Assembly: GCA_964244115.1 (NCBI GenBank)
Contig: CAXTHM010000095.1
Span: 1-12,338, forward strand
Source: CADCWK01 sp964244115
GTDB taxonomy: Bacteria; Chloroflexota; Chloroflexia; Thermomicrobiales; UBA6265
DNA length: 12,338 nucleotides
Direction: 5' to 3'
How positions within the stretch are numbered: position 1 is the first letter of the stretch; each line of letters begins with the position of its first letter. Below are positions 6,665 through 12,338 of the stretch, one piece after another. Under the pieces are notes generated by a model. It had not been told where the DNA came from. It saw nothing but the letters and a program-made list of their open reading frames with translations, and ran no database searches. The position numbers and the translations under genes are program-made.

Positions 6665-8257
6665 ATGAGCGAGAGCAATCAACGGGGAGTTCACCACCCC
6701 GGCCATTTCTCCGTCACGACCGCGATCGACTATCCCAACGGAGCACCGCACATCGGTCACTCCCTGGAGAAGGTGACGGCCGACGCCGTCGCCCGGTATC
6801 ACACGTTGCGGGGCGACGATGTCGCCTTCGTGATGGGGAATGACGAGAACAGTCAGCATGTCGTCGTGGCTGCGCAGAAGGCCGGTGAGACGCCGCGAGA
6901 CTGGACGGACCAGATGGACATCGTGTTCCGGGGTGCCTGGGATGCGCTGGACGTCCGCCCGACCGACTGGGTCCGGACGACGGAGTCACGACATTTCCGG
7001 GCCTCGCAGGAGCTCTATCGCCGTGTTGTCGCGAACGGCGACATCTATCAGGCGGTCTACGCTGGGTACTACTGCCCGAACTGCAACAACTTCTACGGCG
7101 AGGACGACCTGGTCGGCGGGCACTGTCCGCAGCACCCGTCCATCACCCCCGAGTACCTGGAGGAGGAGAACGCCTTCTTTCGGCTGACGGCCTATGCCGA
7201 CCGGCTGCGTGAACTGATCCTCGGCAAGGAGGACTTCATCGTCCCCAGCCATCGACGGGCCGAGGTGCTTGGCTGGATCGACCAGGGGCTGCGTGACTTC
7301 TCGGTCAGCCGGAGCAAGCGCAAGGACGGGATCGCGTGGGGCGTGCCGGTTCCGGGCGACGACTCGCAGGTCATGTACGTCTGGTTCGATGCGCTCACCA
7401 CGTACCTCACCGGGCTCGGCTTCCCGGACGACCCTGAGCGGTTCGCGGCGTTCTGGCCCGCGAACACCCATGTCGTCGGCAAGGACATCACCCGGTTCCA
7501 TTGCCTGTACTGGCCGGCGATCCTGATGGCGGCCGGGCTCGAGCCGCCGCAGCAGGTCGCGGTCCACGGGTTCCTGACGCTGAACGGTCGCAAAATCTCC
7601 AAGACCGATGGCAACGTGATCGCCCCGGAGGACGTCGTGACCGAGTTCGGCGTCGACGCCGTCCGGTACACGCTGCTGCGGGACATCTCGTTCGCGAGTG
7701 ATGGCGACTTCTCGCGGGCCAATCTGGCGCGGCGCTACACCGATGACCTCGCCAACGACCTTGGCAACCTGCTCAACCGGGTCGTCGCGATGGTCGGCCG
7801 GTATCGCGGTGGCACCGTGCCGGCGGCGGGCGAGCCCGGCGAGCTGGAGCGGGAACTGGTCCGGGTCGCGGAGGCGGCCAAGGCGACCGCCGAGCAGCAG
7901 TTGGACGCCTGGGCGACGGACCGGGCGCTGGAGGGCGTCTGGACGCTAGTGCGACGGACCAACCAGTACCTCGAGGAGCGCCAGCCGTGGAAGATCGCGA
8001 AGCTGCCGGAGCGGCAGGCGGACCTCGACACGACGCTGGCGTTCGCGGCCGAGTCGGCCCGGGTGATCTCGATCCTGACCAGCCCGTTCATCCCGAGCGC
8101 CGCCGCGAAGATCGCCGGCCAGCTTGGTTTGTCAGCGGCCGATGCCGGGGACTGGTCGACCGCGGTCTTCTGGGGCGGTCCGATGGTCGGGCGGCTCGAC
8201 CCGGCCGGGCCGCTCTTCCCGAAGCTGGACGTGGCCGTCGACGTCCCAGCCGAGTAG
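6665..8257 (+). CDS. metG: Methionyl-tRNA synthetase
   Basis: MetRS (EC 6.1.1.10) attaches methionine to elongator and initiator tRNA-Met using ATP. It is a class I synthetase: the HIGH motif is at residues 29-32 (APHIGHSLEK) and the KMSKS loop is KISKT at 310-314. The inserted zinc knuckle has Cys137, Cys140, Cys154 and His157 (CPNC...CPQH), the single-knuckle form seen in Thermus-type enzymes. The helical anticodon-binding domain follows (NLLNRVVAMVGRY, then NQYLEERQPWKIAK). At 530 residues it ends soon after that domain and has no C-terminal tRNA-binding/dimerisation (Trbp111-like) domain. The start is uncertain: ATG at 6665 has a modest GGATGAG site 7 nt upstream, ATG at 6653 has none, and a TTG at 6590 would add residues not typical of the family. 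Tandem stops TAG-TGA end the gene. Confidence 0.95.
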   Translation: MSESNQRGVHHPGHFSVTTAIDYPNGAPHIGHSLEKVTADAVARYHTLRGDDVAFVMGNDENSQHVVVAAQKAGETPRDWTDQMDIVFRGAWDALDVRPTDWVRTTESRHFRASQELYRRVVANGDIYQAVYAGYYCPNCNNFYGEDDLVGGHCPQHPSITPEYLEEENAFFRLTAYADRLRELILGKEDFIVPSHRRAEVLGWIDQGLRDFSVSRSKRKDGIAWGVPVPGDDSQVMYVWFDALTTYLTGLGFPDDPERFAAFWPANTHVVGKDITRFHCLYWPAILMAAGLEPPQQVAVHGFLTLNGRKISKTDGNVIAPEDVVTEFGVDAVRYTLLRDISFASDGDFSRANLARRYTDDLANDLGNLLNRVVAMVGRYRGGTVPAAGEPGELERELVRVAEAAKATAEQQLDAWATDRALEGVWTLVRRTNQYLEERQPWKIAKLPERQADLDTTLAFAAESARVISILTSPFIPSAAAKIAGQLGLSAADAGDWSTAVFWGGPMVGRLDPAGPLFPKLDVAVDVPAE

Positions 8258-8270
8258 TGAGTCTGATGCC

Positions 8271-8313
8271 AACGCGATGGGCGGCGCCGATGCCCGGCGC
8301 CGCCCATCGCGTT
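8271..8313. terminator. 18-bp perfect-stem hairpin, probable bidirectional terminator
   Basis: AACGCGATGGGCGGCGCC (8271-8288) and its exact reverse complement (8296-8313) flank a 7-nt loop, GATGCCC. It lies 13 nt after the metG stop and 46 nt from the stop of the convergent reductase gene, so it can serve both. No T-run follows. The plus strand has GTTCTC across its end, the same hexamer found directly after the 251-294 palindrome. Confidence 0.78.
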
Positions 8314-8359
8314 CTCTGGGACGGATCGCCTCAGGGCAGGATGCGATTCGATGCTCGCC

Positions 8360-8938
8360 CTACGGTCGCATCTGCTTCGCGAGCGGCGTGATTCGAGCCA
8401 GCTCGTTCAGGATGGTGTCGAACTGCCCGGACATCGACTCGGTCGGCGTGAAGACGCCATCGGCGATGTGACTCGCGACGGCCGGGATCGGCAGGGCGCC
8501 CGCCGTCGGCAGGAGGCGCAGCCCGGTCAGGACCGGCTGGAGGTTCATGGCCGCCCGCAGCCCGCCGGAGACGCCGCCGTATGAGACGAGCACGACCGGC
8601 TTGTACGCCCATTCCTTCGAGAGGTAGTCGAGCGCATTCTTCAGGCTGCCCGTATAGCCGTAGTTGTACTCGGGCATGACGAAGACGAACGCGTCCGAGG
8701 CGGCGATCGTCTGGCTCCAGCGCCGCGTGTGCTCGTGGACGTACCGTCCGAACCTGGGGTGTTCCGGCTCATCGAACATGGGCAGATCGATCTCGGCGAG
8801 ATCCGCGACCTCGACCCGGAAGGTATCGTGTGCCCGGGCGGCCTGGGCGACCCAGTTGCCGACCGGGAGACCGACACGACCCGGTCGGGTGCTGGCGATG
8901 ATGATTTGAAGGACCGGGCTGGTGTCGTCCGTAGGCAC
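8360..8938 (-). CDS. NADPH-dependent FMN reductase family flavoprotein
   Basis: This is a 192-aa flavodoxin-fold oxidoreductase of the NADPH-dependent FMN reductase family (SsuE/ChrR/azoreductase relatives). Such enzymes bind FMN and pass electrons from NAD(P)H to quinones, azo dyes, chromate or free flavin. The phosphate-binding loop is ASTRPGRVG (about 15-23). The hallmark PEYNYGYTGSLKNALDYL (89-106) contacts FMN, and SYGGVSGGLRA is the second flavin loop. The exact substrate cannot be read from the sequence; a quinone or metal-reducing detoxification role is the usual guess. The GTG start at 8938 has AGGGAG at 8948-8953 with 9-nt spacing. The frame continues upstream to 9070, but those 44 residues are outside the family fold and overlap the promoter candidate. 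The gene is 137 nt downstream of ruvX on the same strand. Confidence 0.92.
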   Translation of the reverse strand: MPTDDTSPVLQIIIASTRPGRVGLPVGNWVAQAARAHDTFRVEVADLAEIDLPMFDEPEHPRFGRYVHEHTRRWSQTIAASDAFVFVMPEYNYGYTGSLKNALDYLSKEWAYKPVVLVSYGGVSGGLRAAMNLQPVLTGLRLLPTAGALPIPAVASHIADGVFTPTESMSGQFDTILNELARITPLAKQMRP

Positions 8939-8947
8939 GGTGGCTGG

Positions 8948-8953
8948 CTCCCT
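8948..8953 (-). promoter_or_regulatory. Ribosome binding site deciding the FMN reductase start
   Basis: On the minus strand AGGGAG lies 9 nt before the GTG at 8938, which supports that start over the upstream in-frame codons up to 9070. Confidence 0.6.
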
Positions 8954-8992
8954 GATGTGATCTGAAATGACTTGTGAAGGGTAAGGCGAGAT

Positions 8993-9001
8993 AGGATAAC
9001 A
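8993..9001 (-). promoter_or_regulatory. Candidate extended -10 promoter for the FMN reductase
   Basis: The minus strand reads TGTTATCCT, an extended -10 (TGn plus TATCCT), inside an unusually A/T-rich patch. Transcription would begin near 8986, giving a leader of about 48 nt. No good -35 box is seen, which is tolerated with an extended -10. It suggests the reductase can be transcribed independently of ruvX. Confidence 0.38.
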
Positions 9002-9075
9002 GGTCGCTGTCGGCCTGCTCTGACTCCTTGATCGGCAACGCGTCGCCGGCGGGGAGGTGACCGACCCCATTCCGG

Positions 9076-9555
9076 TCAGCCAGAGCGGTACCGTTCGTGG
9101 TCCAGGAACCCCTGCAGGATGACCGCCGCGGCGACGGCATCGACGCGGGTGCGGCGGTCGGCCCGGCTGGTCCCGCCCGCGATCAGGGTCCGTTCGGCGA
9201 TGGCGGTCGAGAGGCGCTCGTCCCAGTAATCCATCGGCAGATCGAGGTCGACCGCGAGCCGGTCGGCATAGGCGCGGACATCGGCTGACTGCGGTCCCTC
9301 TCGGCCGCTCATCCCGGTCGGCAGGCCGACGACGATCCGGCCGATGGCGTACCGGGCGATCAGGTCCTTGAAGACGGCTCGGTCCTCTTGGCCCCGCTCG
9401 ATGAATCGCACCGGCGTCGCGATCAGGCGGGTCTCGTCGCTGACCGCCACGCCGATCCGGCGCCCACCGACATCAAGACCCATGATCCGGCCCTCGGCAT
9501 GTCGGTCCCGCATGGTCGGCATCGCCGCCGGCATATCGACCGGGCCGAGCGCCAT
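9076..9555 (-). CDS. ruvX: RuvX/YqgF-family Holliday-junction resolvase-like nuclease
   Basis: RuvX/YqgF proteins have an RNase H-like fold. They are described as putative Holliday-junction resolvases, with an experimentally supported role in 16S rRNA 5'-end processing in E. coli. All family motifs are present: GLDVGGRRIGVAVSD with the first catalytic Asp, RIVVGLPTGMSGREG, the acidic YWDERLST, and VDAVAAAVILQGFLDH with the final Asp. The ATG at 9555 has AGGAG at 9565-9569 with 9-nt spacing and gives 159 aa, near the family norm. A GTG at 9627 is also possible: it overlaps the upstream stop as GTGA and would add 24 Arg- and Gly-rich residues, so coupling to the membrane-protein gene is likely either way. 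A weak 6-bp inverted repeat (TGACCG/CGGTCA, 9058-9078) spans the stop codon. Confidence 0.93.
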   Translation of the reverse strand: MALGPVDMPAAMPTMRDRHAEGRIMGLDVGGRRIGVAVSDETRLIATPVRFIERGQEDRAVFKDLIARYAIGRIVVGLPTGMSGREGPQSADVRAYADRLAVDLDLPMDYWDERLSTAIAERTLIAGGTSRADRRTRVDAVAAAVILQGFLDHERYRSG

Positions 9556-9564
9556 CCCGGCTTG

Positions 9565-9569
9565 CTCCT
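9565..9569 (-). promoter_or_regulatory. ruvX: Ribosome binding site favouring the ruvX ATG at 9555
   Basis: On the minus strand AGGAG stands 9 nt before the ATG at 9555. The alternative GTG at 9627 has no comparable site. Confidence 0.5.
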
Positions 9570-9623
9570 GCCAGCCACTGCCCTTGTTCCAGTCGCGTCC
9601 CCGGCTCCGGCGGTCGTTGCGGC

Positions 9624-11594
9624 TCACTGGCGCACCGTGATGTCGATCCGGCCCGCCGCGTTCGGCATCCGGTCCGGCAGCCAGCCCGGCGAGTAGGTCA
9701 CGTCGTAGGATGAGATGCGCTCGTTGGCGGTCAGGATCGAGTTGACGTCGGATGCGCTCTTGCCGGCCAGTTCATCGGCCAGCGCCCGGGCCTCCTCGTC
9801 GCTAAGAGAGGCGGTCGTGTTGGCGATGCCGGAGATCTGGAACGTCGCGCCCTGCGCCGTCTGCTCGCCCGGCACCCCCTGGGCGGTGAGCATGACGGTC
9901 GACTCGCTCAGTTCCAGACCGGGCGTCAACTGCTCGCTCAGGATCGGGATGAGCGCCTCGGTCGCCTGGAGCCGCAACGCCCGGTTGCTGTACGTCAGGA
10001 CCGTTGCGGTGGCGGTTGCCGTCGTGGAGACCTGGGCGCCGTCATCGCCAGCCTGGAGATCGTCGGTGTAGGCTGGCTCGCTCAGTTCGACCGTGGCCGG
10101 GACGACCTGGGTATCGGCGTCGAGGTTCCCCCCGTCACCGGCCGCGGCCATCTGGCGGAGCTGTTCGTTAGCGGTGTCATGGAGGGTCTGGAGATCGGTC
10201 GGCAGGACGGTCGCGACCTGGCTGTCCGTCCCGCCGGTGATCGCGGCGTCCCGGTTGCTGTAGAAGACGCCGGATCCTAGCGCCCCACTGAGTTGGCCGA
10301 CATCGAGGTTGCCGACGGTGCCCGGATCGGTCGCCTCGACGACTGCTTCGCCAGAGCCGAACTGATTCAGAGCGGCGTTGCCGGCGGCCAGGGTCACATC
10401 GCTGGTGACGCGATAGGTCTGCCCGTTGAAAGCGGTCAGCTCGGTGCCGGCGGTGATCGGGACGGTCTGGTCGGTCGGGTTGCTGAACCGGACCCGGCCG
10501 CTGGCGGTCGCATCGGGGACGGCTCGAGTCCCGGTCGTCGGGACGGAGCCGGTCCAGGTGACCTCGATCTCAGTGCGTTCGCCCTGGATCACGACCGGGG
10601 CAGTGCCGTTCTCGCCGGGGGCGACGATCTCGCAATCGACGGTGCCGGACACCCGGCCCGACTCGAGGGCGAGCGTCACCGAGGCGGATGAGAGGACGAA
10701 GATCCCGAGGAGCAGCGTGATGATCAGCACGGCGACCACGCCCGCGCCGACGACGGCGAGCAGACCACGTCCCGAGAGGTGTGCCGGGCGTTCGATGCCG
10801 GCCGGTGCCTGTGGTCGTGGCCGGCCGGCCGGGGCGGGATCCGGACCACGGTCGACGGTCAGCGGCTCGCGCGGCCCGTCGGAGCGACCCGTCCCTCTCC
10901 CGGTCCCCGCCATCCGAGGTCGGCCGTCACCCGATTCCCGGCCGGGCGAACTGTCGGGCCAGCGCAGGGTATTCCCGTTTCCGTCCTTCGGAGCGACGCT
11001 CGGTGGCCGGCGGGTCGTGACGCCGCGGGGCGAGCGCTCATCGCCCTCTCGTGGCTCGTCGAGATCCGGTGGCAGCGACCGGTTCGGGACGGGTCCGGGA
11101 GCGGACGACGGGCGGCCCCGCGGCCAGATGCTGCGTTCTCGCGGCGATAGTTCGCGCCGGTCCTGACCTGACTCCACCGCTTCCCGCCCGGGCTGACGGG
11201 GTCGCCCGTCGTCCGGCAGTGGTGGCAACCCCTCCCGCATCCAGGTGGGTACTGGCGCCGGAGCGCCGGATCGGGACGAGGGAGCGCGGGGCGGCGGTGC
11301 CGTTGCCGCCGGAGCGTCGTCATCGCGGCCGACGATGGCGAGGTTGAAGACCGAGGCGAGCTGCACCCGCAGAGGATCGTCGGAGACGACCGTGAGCGCG
11401 ATCCTGCGCTGCTGGGCGACCTCGCGCAGGGACCGGAACTCCGCCGAGGTCAGCAGCAGTGGGGAACCATCCGGGATCTCGAGAAGTACCGCGCTGTTGG
11501 CATGGGTCCGAAGCCGCGCCAGAACGTCGGCCAGCGTCTCGTAGACCGTGACGACGACGATCGTCTCGCGCCGTGGGTTCTCGAAGAGTGGCAT
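9624..11594 (-). CDS. Single-pass membrane protein with baseplate-J-like extracellular region
   Basis: This 656-aa protein has a four-part layout. Residues 11-90 form a small alpha/beta domain (TIVVVTVYETLADVLARL, then AVLLEIPDGSPLL, RIALTVVSDDPLRVQLA). Residues 91-275 are a disordered linker rich in Pro, Arg, Gly and Asp. One membrane helix lies at about 278-302 (LLAVVGAGVVAVLIITLLLG). Residues 303-656 are beta-rich, with a stretch (362-436: ASGRVRFSNPTDQTVPITAG, then DPGTVGNLDVGQLSG) resembling the repeat fold of baseplate J/gp47-like proteins. The positive linker before the helix predicts the N-domain inside and the beta part outside. The function is unknown. ATG 11594 has GAGGA at 11606-11610; earlier codons would run into alaS. 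It lies between alaS (136-nt gap) and ruvX and is probably in one operon with them. The family call is from memory of the motif style and is moderate. Confidence 0.82.
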   Translation of the reverse strand: MPLFENPRRETIVVVTVYETLADVLARLRTHANSAVLLEIPDGSPLLLTSAEFRSLREVAQQRRIALTVVSDDPLRVQLASVFNLAIVGRDDDAPAATAPPPRAPSSRSGAPAPVPTWMREGLPPLPDDGRPRQPGREAVESGQDRRELSPRERSIWPRGRPSSAPGPVPNRSLPPDLDEPREGDERSPRGVTTRRPPSVAPKDGNGNTLRWPDSSPGRESGDGRPRMAGTGRGTGRSDGPREPLTVDRGPDPAPAGRPRPQAPAGIERPAHLSGRGLLAVVGAGVVAVLIITLLLGIFVLSSASVTLALESGRVSGTVDCEIVAPGENGTAPVVIQGERTEIEVTWTGSVPTTGTRAVPDATASGRVRFSNPTDQTVPITAGTELTAFNGQTYRVTSDVTLAAGNAALNQFGSGEAVVEATDPGTVGNLDVGQLSGALGSGVFYSNRDAAITGGTDSQVATVLPTDLQTLHDTANEQLRQMAAAGDGGNLDADTQVVPATVELSEPAYTDDLQAGDDGAQVSTTATATATVLTYSNRALRLQATEALIPILSEQLTPGLELSESTVMLTAQGVPGEQTAQGATFQISGIANTTASLSDEEARALADELAGKSASDVNSILTANERISSYDVTYSPGWLPDRMPNAAGRIDITVRQ

Positions 11595-11655
11595 GGCGCG
11601 GACAATCCTCTTCGTGGCGCGTCGCGACGGTTCGACGGGTGAGCCGGCGACATGA

Positions 11656-11693
11656 GCGGCCGGTGTCCCCATGACCGTAGGCGATCCGGCCGC
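11656..11693 (-). promoter_or_regulatory. Hairpin in the alaS-membrane protein gap
   Basis: GCGGCCGG (11656-11663) and CCGGCCGC (11686-11693) are exact reverse complements with a 22-nt loop, in the 136-nt gap between the alaS stop and the next start. It may be a partial terminator, a processing site or chance in GC-rich DNA. I saw no promoter boxes in this gap. Confidence 0.28.
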
Positions 11694-11730
11694 CACCCTG
11701 GCGACAGGCTCCTCATCCCGATCGGCGCGA

Positions 11731-12338
11731 TCACCCCTGGCTGGCGATGGCCTCCGACGCGGCGCCGCGGGCGGCCTCGATCGCGGCGTCCAGGCGATCC
11801 GGCGACTTGCCGCCCGCCTCGGCGAGATCCGGGCGGCCACCGCCGCGTCCGTCCATCACCGGCGCCGCCAGTTTGATGATGTCGCCGGCCCGGACGCCGC
11901 TCGCGACAAGGTCCGGGCTGACCATCGCCAGGAGGCTCGGCGAGCCGCCACTGACGGTTCCCAGGACGACGACCCCCGAGCCTAGCCGATCCCGCAGCCG
12001 GTCACCGATCTGGCGCAGGGCCGCCTTCTCGGCGACGTCGATGCGGGTCGCGATCAGCCGCGCCCCCGAGCTTCCGATCGTCTCGGCCCGATCCAGGAGG
12101 CCGTCCACCTGCGTGCCGGCCAGTTCGCCGCGGAGTCGTTCGATCTCGCGCTCGAGGTCGCGGGAGCGGTCTCGAAGGGCATGGACGCTCTCCGGCAGGG
12201 TCTCCCGCGTGGCGCGCAGGTCGCGGGCGAGGTCGTCGACCACCTGCTGCTGCTCGGCGATCCGCGCCAGGGCGGCGCTGCCGGTCAGCGCCTCGATCCG
12301 CCGGACGCCGGACGCGACGCTCGCCTCGGCGGTGATCA
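11731..12338 (-). CDS. alaS: Alanyl-tRNA synthetase, C-terminal part (5' end outside window)
   Basis: The frame is open from the window edge to a TGA at 11731, giving about 202 residues. It starts with ITAEASVASGVRRIEALTG, the typical end of the AlaRS second additional (editing) domain, where the family reads 'E.gva.GvRRIEAvtG'. A coiled segment follows (RDLEREIERLRGELAG), then the DHHA1/C-Ala domain ending in GRGGGRPDLAEAGGK, its conserved glycine-rich motif. AlaRS (EC 6.1.1.7) charges tRNA-Ala; the C-terminal domain helps bind the tRNA elbow and supports editing. The aminoacylation and main editing domains lie beyond the window. An internal GTG at 12243 is not the start. It is the first gene seen in the alaS-membrane protein-ruvX cluster. 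Confidence 0.95.
   Translation of the reverse strand, partial: ITAEASVASGVRRIEALTGSAALARIAEQQQVVDDLARDLRATRETLPESVHALRDRSRDLEREIERLRGELAGTQVDGLLDRAETIGSSGARLIATRIDVAEKAALRQIGDRLRDRLGSGVVVLGTVSGGSPSLLAMVSPDLVASGVRAGDIIKLAAPVMDGRGGGRPDLAEAGGKSPDRLDAAIEAARGAASEAIASQG

Noticed and set aside
8939..9070. Extended N-terminus of the FMN reductase
   Set aside because: The extra 44 residues lie before the flavodoxin fold and overlap an extended -10 promoter candidate; GTG 8938 has AGGGAG at good spacing.
9624..11594. Prophage or tailocin remnant because of the baseplate-like region
   Set aside because: No other phage structural, lysis or integrase genes are nearby, and the gene sits between housekeeping genes with a membrane anchor.
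11595..11840. Longer start of the membrane protein at 11840
   Set aside because: It would overlap alaS by about 110 nt and add an Arg/Pro-rich stretch typical of a shadow frame; ATG 11594 has a ribosome site and begins just before the folded domain.

Overview
The window comes from a high-GC bacterial chromosome and holds ordinary housekeeping genes. Dense coding, GTG starts, a thermophile-type short MetRS with a single CxxC/CxxH zinc knuckle, and two lineage-flavoured proteins point to Chloroflexota, probably the Thermomicrobia/Sphaerobacter branch. One of those proteins is a membrane-anchored baseplate-J-like protein; the other is an acidic coiled-coil protein. The taxonomic placement is inference; no rRNA or other marker is present.

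Layout, left to right. The 3' end of an XRE-type helix-turn-helix regulator (+) converges on a 565-residue unrecognised acidic coiled-coil protein (-), with a perfect 44-bp palindrome between them. A 334-bp divergent intergenic region separates that protein from metH (+), the B12-dependent methionine synthase. A DinB-superfamily metal-dependent helical protein starts 2 bp after the metH stop. After a hairpin-rich gap of about 165 bp comes metG (+), methionyl-tRNA synthetase. metG converges on an NADPH-dependent FMN reductase (-) across a second long perfect-stem hairpin. Upstream of the reductase on the minus strand runs a likely operon, read right to left as alaS (C-terminal part only), a 656-aa single-pass membrane protein, then ruvX/yqgF.

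Functionally, the left-centre is methionine metabolism and use: MetH makes methionine, and MetG charges it onto tRNA. The right part is an alaS-X-ruvX cluster. Its outer genes match a neighbourhood known from Firmicutes, but the middle slot holds a large membrane protein with a cytoplasmic N-domain, a disordered linker and an extracellular baseplate-J-like beta region. I see no tRNA, rRNA, CRISPR array, IS element or prophage. The points most worth a second look are the membrane protein in the alaS-ruvX slot, the coiled-coil protein with a ferredoxin-like tail, the four-arm alternative-hairpin arrangement before metG, and the very long U-tract-less palindromes at both convergent junctions.
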